Source: Terrimonas sp.
Lineage (GTDB): Bacteria; Bacteroidota; Bacteroidia; Chitinophagales; Chitinophagaceae
Reading direction: 5' to 3'
Length of the DNA: 64,000 nt
NCBI RefSeq assembly: GCF_003075435.1
Contig: NZ_QCZJ01000012.1
Location: forward strand, 1 to 64,000
Part shown: positions 33,837 through 43,733 of the stretch, piece by piece
Position numbering within the stretch: the first letter of the stretch is position 1
How the letters are laid out: each line of letters starts with the position of its first letter
The notes under the pieces: model-generated
What the model was told of the DNA's origin: nothing
Databases searched by the model: none
Seen by the model: the letters and a program-made list of their open reading frames with translations, nothing else
Made by a program: the position numbers and the translations under genes

Positions 33837-35033
33837 ATGTTTTACAAACATCAGATAGTTATAGTTGGTGGTGGAAACGCAGGAATTTCTGTTGCGGCAA
33901 AACTTCTTTTAAAAAATAAAAAACTGGATATAGCTGTAATAGATGCAGCTACAAAGCATTATTATCAGCCAGCATGGACTTTGGTTGGAGCGGGTGTATT
34001 TAATATCCGGGACACTGAACACAATGAAGCGGATGTGATGCCCAAAGGAGTTACGTGGATCCGGCAGCATGTAACGGGATTTTCGCCTGAACAAAATACT
34101 GTACAGCTTGATAATGGAGATGCTGTTCAGTATAATTATTTAATTGTAGCTGCAGGCATACAACTTAACTGGGATGAAATAAAAGGGCTGAAAGAAACAT
34201 TAGGTAAAAACAATGTTTGCTCTAACTATAGTTTTGATTACGCACCCTACACTTTTGAATGTATCAAAAACTTCAAAGGAGGCAAAGCCATCTTTTACAA
34301 CCCCCATACCCCGGTAAAATGCGGCGGAGCGCCCCATAAAATAATGTACCTGGCGGCAGATTATTTCAGAAAACATGGAGTATTGGAAAAAGCTCAAATA
34401 GAATACTGGAGTGGCGGAACCCGGCTGTTTGGCGTACCAAAATATGAAAAAACTTTATTGAAGGTTTGTGAAAAGGCGAAAGTAGGCTTTCATTTTTTTG
34501 TAAAACTTGTTGAGATAGATGGTCCAAATAAAAAAGCAACATTTGTTGGGTTTGGTGAAAGCAATAAAGACCAGGAATATATAGTGGACTTTGATATGAT
34601 ACACGTTACTCCTCCGCAAAGTGCTCCTGATTTTATCAGATCAAGTTCGCTGGCAAACGCCGCAGGCTGGGTTGATGTTGATAAATATACCTTGCAACAC
34701 GAACGTTACCCTAATATTTTTTCACTGGGAGATTCCGCTGCTTTACCCACCAGCAAAACCGGCGCGGCCATAAGAAAACAAGCGCCAGTTGTTGTTGAAA
34801 ATATCCTTTCAGCCGTTGCTAATCAACCGCTCACAGCTAAATATAATGGCTACACAAGTTGCCCGCTGGTAACCGGTTATGGGAAACTGGTGCTGGCAGA
34901 ATTTGATTACGACAATAAACCTCAGGAAACTTTTCCTTTTGATCAGAGCAAAGAGAGATGGAGTATGTACATATTGAAGAAATATATTTTGCCCTGGCTG
35001 TACTGGGCTAAAATATTGCCGGGAAAAGCGTAG
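33837..35033 (+). CDS. sqr: Sulfide:quinone oxidoreductase, type II (mitochondrial-like)
   Basis: 398-residue FAD protein that oxidises sulfide to persulfide/sulfane sulfur and reduces quinone. The FAD-binding GGGNAGISVAA is at residue 10. The redox Cys is in VKCGGAPHKIMYLA (about 161) and the second in YTSCPLVTGYGK (about 343). The C-terminal block AGWVDVDKYTLQHERYPNIF, EFDY and ETFPFDQSKERWSMY matches human SQOR and the type II group much better than type I. The missing third Cys of type I enzymes fits. It is the only plus-strand gene of the sulfur region and carries a perfect Crp-type site. Confidence 0.93.
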   Translation: MFYKHQIVIVGGGNAGISVAAKLLLKNKKLDIAVIDAATKHYYQPAWTLVGAGVFNIRDTEHNEADVMPKGVTWIRQHVTGFSPEQNTVQLDNGDAVQYNYLIVAAGIQLNWDEIKGLKETLGKNNVCSNYSFDYAPYTFECIKNFKGGKAIFYNPHTPVKCGGAPHKIMYLAADYFRKHGVLEKAQIEYWSGGTRLFGVPKYEKTLLKVCEKAKVGFHFFVKLVEIDGPNKKATFVGFGESNKDQEYIVDFDMIHVTPPQSAPDFIRSSSLANAAGWVDVDKYTLQHERYPNIFSLGDSAALPTSKTGAAIRKQAPVVVENILSAVANQPLTAKYNGYTSCPLVTGYGKLVLAEFDYDNKPQETFPFDQSKERWSMYILKKYILPWLYWAKILPGKA

Positions 35034-35133
35034 CGATAAAAGTAAATACAAGAGTGATTCATAGGAGCAAAACATCAATTCCTGTAAACCACTGAAGACT
35101 CACAGGAATTGGTGTGATTTGACATCTAAAATA

Positions 35134-35256
35134 GCTCAAGTTGCTAGAAGGAGGAGAAAGACCGTGAGCATCAATAAAATGATAATTTTGAGTTACAACA
35201 CCTAAAACAGTATTATCGGTGCTTACAGATGATAAATTTACAGGCATCTATTGGAT
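35134..35256 (+). repeat. Degenerate repeat, copy 2
   Basis: Aligns with the reverse complement of 1-121 with about three in four bases shared. On the minus strand it reads LSSVSTDNTVLGVVTQNY and SPPSSNLSYF without interruption, while the other copy is broken by stops and a frame change. This copy is therefore closer to an ancestral coding sequence. The gene it came from is not recognised. Confidence 0.6.
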
Positions 35257-35338
35257 AGCAGATGATTTTTTAAATGGTATCGAACATATAATACGTTTTG
35301 ATACAATTCTCAAATTTTACAACTAATCTTTGTTTCTT

Positions 35339-35364
35339 TTTTAACTTTTTTGTAAAAGTTAAAA
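35339..35364. terminator. A/T-rich hairpin
   Basis: TTTTAACTTTT-ttgt-AAAAGTTAAAA, a perfect 11-bp stem. It lies 305 bp after SQR and 158 bp after the end of the minus-strand barrel gene, so it could stop either. The lack of G/C makes it a weak terminator candidate. Confidence 0.35.
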
Positions 35365-35521
35365 GGGTTGTTTGTAGAATTATTCTCAACGGATTGGTAG
35401 TGCCTGCGGGCGAGGCAGTAGCATAGTTTTATCCAGAAACTGAAGTTAGTTCCGGGTTAAACATTGGTATCTCCTTACTGCTGTTCACCTGTGTCTGTAA
35501 CGTTGAAAAGACACTCTCGTT

Positions 35522-36205
35522 TTAAAATTTGAAGTTCAATCCCAATTGCCCATAAAAAGGTAGCAATGGCTGTGATTTAAAATCTTGTTGTAGAATTTTT
35601 CCGGACTTCAAAGTAATATCTGCTTTTTTCATAGAAAAGCCACCTTGCAACCCGTAATAAAAATCACCTCCGGTTGCGGGCTCATACCAGCCGTCCTGCA
35701 CATTTTCGAAAATATTTTTTTTATACCACCCGCTATGTTTAAAGTTTGTAACAATGGCTTTATCAAACCCTGCTTCAGCTCCCAAAAACCAATGTTTACG
35801 ATAATAACCAAATGCGCCAGCGAAATCACTTCCAAAATTGAAAAGTGTAACCGACTGATTCTGGTAACGCCTGGATATTCCTTGTACCCTCACTGAAAAT
35901 TGAAAATGATTGAATGCGGCAATCCTTATTTGTGCACCTAACCTCACTTTAAAATCATCTGTGAACTTATCTCCAGATGGTATAGAGAATTCACCCCCAA
36001 TCCATAAAGGAAATTTTTTAATGGGTATTAAGTGATGATAACCCAAGCCCGTTGTTATGCCATATTCTGCACCTGCATTAGCATGTAACAGGTGCTTGGT
36101 TTGTTTGGAAATATTTTTCCAGTTTATAACCTGTGCATATATTTTTTTTTGAGAAAATGAGAAAGCAGCAATTATAATAATTGATTTAAGCGTAATCGTT
36201 TTCAT
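35522..36205 (-). CDS. Hypothetical outer-membrane beta-barrel protein
   Basis: 227 residues with signal peptide (MKTITLKSIIIIAAFSF, cleavage near IYA). Alternating amphipathic strands follow (AEYGITTGLGYHHLI, WIGGEFSIPSG, RLGAQIRIAAFNHFQFSVRV, WFLGAEAGFDKAI, FYYGLQGGFSMKKADITLKS). The C-terminal strand ends in Phe (LGLNFKF), the usual signal for outer-membrane insertion. The substrate is unknown. It ends the minus-strand run 39666-35522, with 8 bp to the hydrolase gene. Confidence 0.7.
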   Translation of the reverse strand: MKTITLKSIIIIAAFSFSQKKIYAQVINWKNISKQTKHLLHANAGAEYGITTGLGYHHLIPIKKFPLWIGGEFSIPSGDKFTDDFKVRLGAQIRIAAFNHFQFSVRVQGISRRYQNQSVTLFNFGSDFAGAFGYYRKHWFLGAEAGFDKAIVTNFKHSGWYKKNIFENVQDGWYEPATGGDFYYGLQGGFSMKKADITLKSGKILQQDFKSQPLLPFYGQLGLNFKF

Positions 36206-36213
36206 TTGTGTTG

Positions 36214-37248
36214 TTATAATGATTGTATATAAGAAATAATTTTAGGCTCCATAGTTGTCGCCCAGAAATTTACCTGGTCTATCATTCCTGAATGACCTAC
36301 GCCTTGTGCTTTAAAAATTTCTTTGGTAGGATAAACTGATGAAATTTTTGTTGCCCAACTGTCCGGGTATGCTTTGTTGTTAGAGCTATAGATAAAAAGT
36401 GTTTTGGTAGAAAAATTATTGATACCTGCCGAAAAATCAGGCTTAGTATCTTGCCCCAATTCATACGATGCTGCATTAACAACGGCGCCACTGCGGGATG
36501 CAACATAAGATGGAGCATTATTGCCTAAATCTGAACCAACATCACCAACTATTGCATTTGTAGTACCCATCAGGCCAGCTTTATAATCTAAGATTTCGTG
36601 CTGGTCTTCTTTACCACTTATAAACTGGTCAATATATGTAGCATCATTTAAAGTTTCACTCCACAACTTGAACGACCTTGATTCGGAAACGTAGTCAACC
36701 ACATCGTCCCATTTTAATCCACCCGGCTCGGCTACAATTAGGCCATTTATCTCGTTTGGGTATTTACCGGTGTAGCCGGTAGCTAGCATTGCTCCCCACG
36801 ACTGCCCTAATAGAATTACTTTTTGCGAACCAGATGTTTTATAATGAGCTATCACGCCTTTTAATTCATCATAAAAAATTTTATTAATGGCATCACTGCC
36901 TTGGGTTTTATACCAACTTTTTGAAAATCGTTGAGAAAGACCTGCACCTCGCTGGTCGTAAAAAACAACACGATAGCCTTTTGTTGCAAGAGTTTTGCAA
37001 TTGAGCATATAACGGTAGTCGCCACCTGGGCCACCATGAATACATATAATCAATGTACTGTCTTTTGCACCAAAAGCTTCTGAATGCAGCTTTGCACCAT
37101 TTACGGTTATTGACGGAAGATTAGCATCTTCCATTGTAGTTTTTGGAACCAGATTTCCAGGTTCACCAATATACCTTTCCTTAGTGCAAGAGAATGAGAA
37201 TACTGACAGGATTATTACAGTTAAATAAACTGAGAATAATTTTTTCAT
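36214..37248 (-). CDS. Alpha/beta hydrolase lipoprotein (prolyl aminopeptidase-like)
   Basis: 344 residues. The lipoprotein signal ends in FSFSCTK (Cys about 21). It is a secreted alpha/beta hydrolase with the oxyanion motif IHGGPGGDYRY of the S33 family, YDQRGAGLS, nucleophile elbow GQSWGAM (Ser about 151) and catalytic His in GVGHSGMID near the C-terminus. Substrates of such lipoproteins are not predictable. A proline-peptidase or esterase role is possible. It is 8 bp upstream of the barrel gene, so the two may work together at the outer membrane. Confidence 0.85.
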   Translation of the reverse strand: MKKLFSVYLTVIILSVFSFSCTKERYIGEPGNLVPKTTMEDANLPSITVNGAKLHSEAFGAKDSTLIICIHGGPGGDYRYMLNCKTLATKGYRVVFYDQRGAGLSQRFSKSWYKTQGSDAINKIFYDELKGVIAHYKTSGSQKVILLGQSWGAMLATGYTGKYPNEINGLIVAEPGGLKWDDVVDYVSESRSFKLWSETLNDATYIDQFISGKEDQHEILDYKAGLMGTTNAIVGDVGSDLGNNAPSYVASRSGAVVNAASYELGQDTKPDFSAGINNFSTKTLFIYSSNNKAYPDSWATKISSVYPTKEIFKAQGVGHSGMIDQVNFWATTMEPKIISYIQSL

Positions 37249-37291
37249 ACTATTTACTTTATTGTTTTAACGTTACTCACTACTTTCTTTG

Positions 37292-37669
37292 TTATTGAAA
37301 AGTGTATGACATTGCAGAATTGGGATCGCTGTATGACTGAGATTTTACAACCTGATTGTTGACTAGTATTTCCAGTTTTACGGTTTGAGGGGGATTGACA
37401 AAATATCCAAGTGTTATAATATTGTTTTTGTTTACAGTTTTTGTGATGGTTTTCGTGAATGGTAATGATGGATTGTTGACAGTAGTCTGTCCTCCGGTTT
37501 CGTTATCATAGGTAATGGATACCAGATTATTCGTTGTTGTGCTGCTAACACGGTAGGTAATGCTCACTTGTTTAGGATAAGTATTATCTGTATCGGAATC
37601 TGATTTTTTGCAAGATGCTGCAAATAAAATGATTAGTGCGATAAAAAGAGATGTGCTAAGTTGTTTCAT
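37292..37669 (-). CDS. Small lipoprotein, MmpS-like fold, paralogue 1
   Basis: 125 residues. The lipoprotein signal ends in AASCKKSDSD (Cys about 20). The mature part is all-beta: QVSITYRVSSTTTNN, ITYDNETGG, LPFTKTITKTV, VKLEILVNNQVVKS. The order Y-V...ITY-N...LP-KT...V-L-I-V-N-VV recalls the MmpS-type Ig-like fold of mycobacteria. That resemblance is by eye only. It is a close paralogue of 38136-38513; the two flank one unrelated gene. Confidence 0.75.
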   Translation of the reverse strand: MKQLSTSLFIALIILFAASCKKSDSDTDNTYPKQVSITYRVSSTTTNNLVSITYDNETGGQTTVNNPSLPFTKTITKTVNKNNIITLGYFVNPPQTVKLEILVNNQVVKSQSYSDPNSAMSYTFQ

Positions 37670-37743
37670 TTTTTTTAAAGTATTTGTAGAAAAAATTATT
37701 TTCTAATGATATGTTAGAACAATTATTTTGAGTTTAATCTTTA

Positions 37744-38115
37744 TTAGATAATTTTCTTTTTGAAGTAATAAAAGATTTCAAACCCACCATCGAAGTTTCG
37801 GATAAGAGTACTTACCATCTCCCAGCCGTTTTTCCCAATTATTTCTATCGCTTCATCTCTGTATTTAGAGACCGAAACCGCAGTTCCTATCTCTTTAGAA
37901 ACATTGATTCCAGTTACCCAAAATTTATCTTGTCCAAGAGCTCTTTGAAAAACTAATTCGGCATAGGTAAATTTATCATCACTGTAATCTGAAGTAATAG
38001 AGTTTTTAATACTTGTTTGTTGGGTATTGAAAATTTCTTTTTCATTATGGGCAAAGAGAGTTCCATAAAAAAATGACATAACAAATAGCAGGCTTATCGA
38101 ATATTTTTTTTGCAT
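37744..38115 (-). CDS. Hypothetical secreted protein (DUF4177-like end)
   Basis: 123 residues with a signal peptide (LLFVMSFFYGTLFA). Near residue 55 FTYAELVFQRALGQDKFWVTG begins a region closing with GKNGWEMVSTLIRNFDGGFEIFYYFKK. The pattern GW-E-V-S...YYFKK is typical of DUF4177-type small domains. Function is unknown. It lies between the two MmpS-like lipoprotein genes on the same strand. Confidence 0.65.
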   Translation of the reverse strand: MQKKYSISLLFVMSFFYGTLFAHNEKEIFNTQQTSIKNSITSDYSDDKFTYAELVFQRALGQDKFWVTGINVSKEIGTAVSVSKYRDEAIEIIGKNGWEMVSTLIRNFDGGFEIFYYFKKKII

Positions 38116-38135
38116 GATATTATTTTTAAGGATTA

Positions 38136-38513
38136 TTATTCAAAAGCATAAATGATAGCCCCGGCAGTAGATGGGAACTCTTGGGATTTTACAGTATTGT
38201 TATCTACTATAATTTCTAATTTAACGGTTTGAGCCGTATGTGTACCATAACCTAATGACAAAACATCATTTTTATTTACAGTTCTTGTAATTGTTTTAGA
38301 ATATGGTAAAGCAGGATTTACAATATCCGTATTCCGGCCACTTTCATTTTTATACTGAATGAGCGTGGCAGAATTAGTCGTTGTACTCGTTACTTTATAA
38401 GTAATAGAAACTTGTTTAGGATAAATATTACCAGTATCAGAATCTGATTTTTCGCAAGATGTTGCAAGGAACATGATGAATACGATAAAAAGGGACTGTT
38501 TAAATAATTTCAT
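38136..38513 (-). CDS. Small lipoprotein, MmpS-like fold, paralogue 2
   Basis: 125 residues, same length as paralogue 1. The lipoprotein signal ends at ATSCEKSDSDTGNIYPKQVS. The beta-rich core has VTSTTTNSATLIQYKNESG, LPYSKTITRTVNKNDVLSLG and VKLEIIVDNNTVKSQ, strongly matching paralogue 1. The duplication spans the whole gene including the signal sequence. Function is unknown. Anchoring to the inner or outer membrane is expected. Confidence 0.75.
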   Translation of the reverse strand: MKLFKQSLFIVFIMFLATSCEKSDSDTGNIYPKQVSITYKVTSTTTNSATLIQYKNESGRNTDIVNPALPYSKTITRTVNKNDVLSLGYGTHTAQTVKLEIIVDNNTVKSQEFPSTAGAIIYAFE

Positions 38514-38561
38514 TTTTTAAAGTTTTGGATATGTTATATAAATGAATAAGTGATTGGAATA

Positions 38562-38981
38562 TTAATTCTTTGGCCAGATCCAGGCCTTCCATACTATAAT
38601 TGATGTAATGACGCTTTCCAATAAAGCCAGCATTACATAAAACATTCTCCATTCAGTAAAGGATGAAACCCCTACAAATAAAGTGAACAGGGTTAAAAAT
38701 ATTCCAGTTGAAATATTTAAAACCCTATTCCATTTTGGTTTTATCATAAGAGAAAGAAAAATCATGAGTGAAGGAAGTGCCAAAATAATTGTTGCCAAAA
38801 GCAATTTGTAAGGCGTACTCAACATGTTTTGCCCATTCAGCAGCCCTTGTACTTTTCCGGGAACGTATAATTCAAAATAATCACCATAGATGTACAAAAA
38901 CATTACCGAAGTCCAAAGCGCTGAGAGCTTCAGTTTGATATTGATTTTAAAGTCTTCGAATTGCATTTCGTTATTTTCCAT
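38562..38981 (-). CDS. DUF6326-like four-helix membrane protein
   Basis: 139 residues from the ATG at 38981 (MENNEMQFEDFKI). An upstream in-frame start would extend deeper into the previous gene. Four TM helices lie at about 18-36, 55-77, 85-106 and 108-130, with the FLYIYGDYFELYVPG segment after the first, typical of this small family. Function is unknown. The start overlaps the upstream DUF4386 gene by 11 bp, indicating coupled translation. Confidence 0.75.
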   Translation of the reverse strand: MENNEMQFEDFKINIKLKLSALWTSVMFLYIYGDYFELYVPGKVQGLLNGQNMLSTPYKLLLATIILALPSLMIFLSLMIKPKWNRVLNISTGIFLTLFTLFVGVSSFTEWRMFYVMLALLESVITSIIVWKAWIWPKN

Positions 38982-39666
38982 TTGCCTTTGCTTTTGAACC
39001 AAAAAATAACAGCCAAAAACATATACAGATTTCTCCTGCTGCCGGCAGCATACTCATATATTTTCCAATCCCTGCTTTGGAGTAATTTTCAAATAAAGTA
39101 TTGCCGGTAAAATTTACCAAATAACCAACACAACCCAACACCAATAAAACGCCTAAAAACTTCGGTATAAATCCTGATCTGTAAACCAGTAACCCGAATG
39201 GGAGAAGCCAAAGTCCCCAAAATACGGTTGCAAGCAAAAGCCCATCGTTATACTGATGGAGAGAAAACATTAGTTTGCTTTGTAAGTTTTCTGTTGAAAC
39301 ATCATGTAGAAACGATTCTTTTCCGGTGAACGTTAATGCGGCATATTTATGTTGTAAATTATTAAATGACAAAGGCACACTCAGTAATGCCAGTATTACC
39401 ATTGACCTTGCATGGAACTCATTAACAGTTTTTAAAAGCTTGTATAAAACAAGGGGCAAAAATGTAAACGCCATATAGCAAACTACGCTGCTGTAAATAC
39501 CAAGCCTGAATAAAAGAGGAGAAGCAGTAATGTTATAAAATGTTGCTGTTCCACTATCCCAGTCAATAAGCTTTTGCGGAACATAAGCCAGGCTGAACAT
39601 TCCTGTAACTATAACAGCGAGGTAAAGAAACCCGGCAGCCTTTGCCGTATTTTTATTTGCATTCAT
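38971..39666 (-). CDS. DUF4386-family membrane protein
   Basis: 231 residues with six predicted TM helices. The opening KNTAKAAGFLYLAVIVTGMF and the FLPLVLYKLLKTVN segment, plus the closing GIGKYMSMLPAAGEICICFW, are characteristic of DUF4386. No enzymatic motif is seen. First gene of a minus-strand run that continues with the DUF6326-like protein. Role unknown. Confidence 0.82.
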   Translation of the reverse strand: MNANKNTAKAAGFLYLAVIVTGMFSLAYVPQKLIDWDSGTATFYNITASPLLFRLGIYSSVVCYMAFTFLPLVLYKLLKTVNEFHARSMVILALLSVPLSFNNLQHKYAALTFTGKESFLHDVSTENLQSKLMFSLHQYNDGLLLATVFWGLWLLPFGLLVYRSGFIPKFLGVLLVLGCVGYLVNFTGNTLFENYSKAGIGKYMSMLPAAGEICICFWLLFFGSKAKANGK

Positions 39667-39761
39667 ATTTTTTCTTAAAAAGGGTGTGAGGTTTTTCTTT
39701 AATACAGGAATCGGGTAGCCATTAACTATTTAACCAAAATATTTGTGTTGCTTCTTTTCTC

Positions 39762-40601
39762 TTAATTATGGGCTTCTTCTAATAAAATATTCCAAACACT
39801 ATGCTTGAATTTTTCAGTAAACAATGAAAAATGCCCAATTTTTGAAGCCTTAAAATTTTCAGGAAAAAAGTGCAGCCTTTTTATCTTTGCATTTTTAAAT
39901 TTTGCAGTCAGCCATTCAACAGATTTTTTTGAAGCAAAAAAATCGTCATCAATGCTTATAGAAGTTAAGCTGCATTTTATTTGGTCAAAGTAAAGTTCGC
40001 CGTCAGAAAAATAAGGGAATAAGTAATCGCTGCTCTTACACCACTTAGCCCATTCTTCAGCAACATTTTTAGGCAAGCTCTCCATCCTGCTCAATTTTTT
40101 AGAAGGCAAATACCCGAATACTTTTGTTAGTGCTGGAACCAACAAATACCAATTTACCCACATTCTTATTCTACTAGCTCCTTTCCAGAATTTCCAATAG
40201 CCAGATTGTGCCGCAACGAGAATAATTTTATCTGCCTTGTAAGACGATGGAGCTAAACCGATTAATTGACCGCCAATACTATGGCCCAAGAGGATAAGGT
40301 TATGATTAGGGTAAATTTCAATGGTATGGTTAATTACAGCTTCTAAATCTCTGTTTCCCCAATTTGTCAGGCTGCTATTTTCATTTTTGATATTTCTATT
40401 CAAAGATTTGCCAATGCCTGTATAATCAAATGTGATTGTTGAAATCTTATTTTTTTGAAAAATTTCAGCAAGCTTTTTATAAAATGATTGCAATATCCCA
40501 GCGGCGGATACTATAATTATAATTTTATCTGAGCTTATAGCATCAAATAAACTACATTTAACAGCATGATGTTTGTCTATATCGATTTGAAATAATTGCA
40601 T
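39762..40601 (-). CDS. Alpha/beta hydrolase
   Basis: 279 residues from ATG at 40601; an in-frame TTG lies 24 bp upstream. It is a cytoplasmic alpha/beta-hydrolase with FDYTGIGKS in place of the YDxRGxGxS motif, nucleophile elbow LLGHSIGGQ (Ser about 115) and catalytic His in KIGHFSLFTE near the end. The Asp of the triad is probably in SISIDDDFFASKKS. The substrate is unknown. It ends a minus-strand cluster and diverges from the histidine kinase gene, with no intact promoter box recognised. Confidence 0.82.
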   Translation of the reverse strand: MQLFQIDIDKHHAVKCSLFDAISSDKIIIIVSAAGILQSFYKKLAEIFQKNKISTITFDYTGIGKSLNRNIKNENSSLTNWGNRDLEAVINHTIEIYPNHNLILLGHSIGGQLIGLAPSSYKADKIILVAAQSGYWKFWKGASRIRMWVNWYLLVPALTKVFGYLPSKKLSRMESLPKNVAEEWAKWCKSSDYLFPYFSDGELYFDQIKCSLTSISIDDDFFASKKSVEWLTAKFKNAKIKRLHFFPENFKASKIGHFSLFTEKFKHSVWNILLEEAHN

Positions 40602-40847
40602 GAAATAATAAAAATTCAGATGCAAGATTAGATAAATAATTATGCCCGAAAGAGTCGTGTCAATGAGAAGCGGTTTTTTGTAAACAGAAAGACAAATTAC
40701 CGCTATGAGGTAAAATGAAAGAGAATACTTCTATTTTCAAAGCGGTTGATTGACATAATCCAGTAGTTTATTGATGCCGATCCTCCATTCACAGACTTTG
40801 TAAGCGAATAAGCTGGTTTTGGGTAATTTTATTAAACAAAAGGAGGA

Positions 40848-41891
40848 ATGAATAAGAAAATAGATAGCAAGCTAGTTCGATTGTACTTGTACACTGGCTT
40901 GGGCTATTTGATATTGTATTCCTTCGGTGAATTTTTTGAATACCGGGATACCTTTGTACGCAGGGTTATTAATAGCATTTTCCTGATTAGCTATCTTACA
41001 ATTCTTAATTATATATTATTTGAGAAAATTTTACGTTTATTCCGATGGCCATGTAAAAATAATCAGCGTGCATTTTTCTTCCTGTTTATAGCAATCCTAT
41101 TTTATACATTTGGATTGTATGGTTGGCGCCAGCTATGGATAGAATTGGGTATTTATATAGATTATGCGCCCAAACACACATTTTTGAAGGGAGTGGCAAT
41201 TCATTCTCAATTTAGCATTGCCTGTATCATTTTTTTTACAATAGTGCGGAATATATACAACAACATCAGGCTCAGAGAAAAAAACAATCAATTGAGAATT
41301 GAAAAAAAGGAAGCTGAATTAAACTATCTGAAAGCCCAAACAAATCCACATTTCCTATTTAATACCTTAAACAATATTTATTCATTAGCCAGGGATAAAA
41401 ATGACTTGGCTCCTGAATCAATTTTACGGCTATCCAAAATTTTGCGGTTTATGCTGTATGAAATTGGGAAGGACTTTATAACCATCGATGATGAGTTGAA
41501 GATAATTTCTGATTATGTTGCCCTTGAGAAACTCCGCTATGACGATTCGCTACTCGTCACACTTAATACTAATATTGAAATTTCAAAACAAGCCATACCA
41601 CCTTTGCTACTTATTCCACTAGTGGAGAATGCTTTTAAACATGGCGTTTCGGAAACTAGAACTAGGCCTTTTGTAGATATTAATCTTGAAGTAAAGCAAC
41701 AGCAATTATTGTTTACAGTAAAAAACTCAATAGAAGAAACTACCACTGCACAAGAAGTGAAAGAAAATATCGGGCTTTCTAACCTGCGTAAGCAATTAGC
41801 ACTACTCTATAAAGATTATGATTTAACAGTAGGGCATGAGAAGGCTGTTTTTACATCAACATTACGAATCAATTTAGCAAGCAATGTCTAA
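40848..41891 (+). CDS. LytS/YehU-type sensor histidine kinase
   Basis: 347 residues. Four TM helices cover about residues 10-145, with no obvious periplasmic sensor domain. A coiled linker follows, then the His-kinase region of the LytS type: phospho-acceptor in TNPHFLFNTLNNIYSLAR (about 172), N-box PPLLLIPLVENAFKHG and G-box NIGLSNLRKQL. It overlaps the LytTR response regulator gene by 8 bp. Typical two-component pair of Bacteroidota. The signal sensed is unknown. Confidence 0.92.
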   Translation: MNKKIDSKLVRLYLYTGLGYLILYSFGEFFEYRDTFVRRVINSIFLISYLTILNYILFEKILRLFRWPCKNNQRAFFFLFIAILFYTFGLYGWRQLWIELGIYIDYAPKHTFLKGVAIHSQFSIACIIFFTIVRNIYNNIRLREKNNQLRIEKKEAELNYLKAQTNPHFLFNTLNNIYSLARDKNDLAPESILRLSKILRFMLYEIGKDFITIDDELKIISDYVALEKLRYDDSLLVTLNTNIEISKQAIPPLLLIPLVENAFKHGVSETRTRPFVDINLEVKQQQLLFTVKNSIEETTTAQEVKENIGLSNLRKQLALLYKDYDLTVGHEKAVFTSTLRINLASNV

Positions 41892-42576
41892 GATAAAATG
41901 CATTATAATAGAGGATGAGCCACTCGCCATTAAAGTATTATCGGACTATGTTGCACAAGTACCCTTTCTGCAATTAGAGGGCAGCTTTAAGGATGCCATA
42001 CTTGCGACAGAATGGTTACGTACAAATGAAGTGCAATTGATTTTTTTAGATATTCACCTGCCAAAACTAAAGGGAATGGCTTTTTTAAAGACACTTACAA
42101 AAAAAACTGCAGTTATCATTACTACTGCTTATCACCAATATGCTGTAGAGGGATTTGACCTGGATGTAACAGATTATCTCCTTAAGCCTATTGAATTTGA
42201 ACGCTTCTTAACTGCCGTAAATAAAGTAAGAGTTACTAAGTACAATAGCCTTCCCATAAATGAGGCAAATGAAGTGAAAGACTATTTGTTTCTCACTGTT
42301 CAAAAGAAAAAAATTAAAATTCTATTTTCTGAAATATTATACATAGAAAGTCAACGAGAGTATATAAAAGTGGTTACGGAAAAAAAAGAATTTATATCAC
42401 GAATGAGTACACATGAAATAGAAACCCTTTTACCTGACCATTGTTTTAAACGCATCCATCGCTCATTTATCATTTCAATTAATAAACTGGAATCATATAC
42501 TGCAGAATCAGTTGAAGTGAATGGAATATCGATCCCTATTGGTAGGGGCTATAAGGACGTTATCGAAAATCTTTAA
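41884..42576 (+). CDS. LytTR response regulator
   Basis: 230 residues. The receiver domain (1-115) has acidic pocket EDEP, phospho-acceptor Asp in LIFLDIHLPKLKG (about 55) and Lys in YLLKPIEFERF. The C-terminal LytTR DNA-binding domain (about 130-230) includes ILYIESQREYIKVVT and FKRIHRSFIISINKLES. Partner of the overlapping kinase gene. Its stop codon abuts the junction with the truncated hsdM fragment, so a rearrangement ended just at this gene. Confidence 0.92.
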   Translation: MSKIKCIIIEDEPLAIKVLSDYVAQVPFLQLEGSFKDAILATEWLRTNEVQLIFLDIHLPKLKGMAFLKTLTKKTAVIITTAYHQYAVEGFDLDVTDYLLKPIEFERFLTAVNKVRVTKYNSLPINEANEVKDYLFLTVQKKKIKILFSEILYIESQREYIKVVTEKKEFISRMSTHEIETLLPDHCFKRIHRSFIISINKLESYTAESVEVNGISIPIGRGYKDVIENL

Positions 42577-42579
42577 TGT

Positions 42580-43584
<1,005 letters not shown>

Positions 43585-43733
43585 TGCGCTGAAAAAATAA
43601 TTACTGTACAATAATATCGCAAACAGTTAGTCTGCTTTATAGCCATGCAGTGATTATTTTTAACTCTATTAATATTTACTTTATCAGTTAACTTTTCTTT
43701 CCCACAGGCACCAAATGTTCACAAATTTCTGCC

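Larger units (their letters stand above)
35034..35521. other. Intergenic region with decayed repeat
   Basis: 488 bases without an intact gene. It contains repeat copy 2 (35134-35256), an A/T-only hairpin (35339-35364), and a G/C-rich patch near 35400-35420 (tgcctgcgggcgaggca). The minus-strand ORF at 35059-35247 is judged a remnant. Confidence 0.6.
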
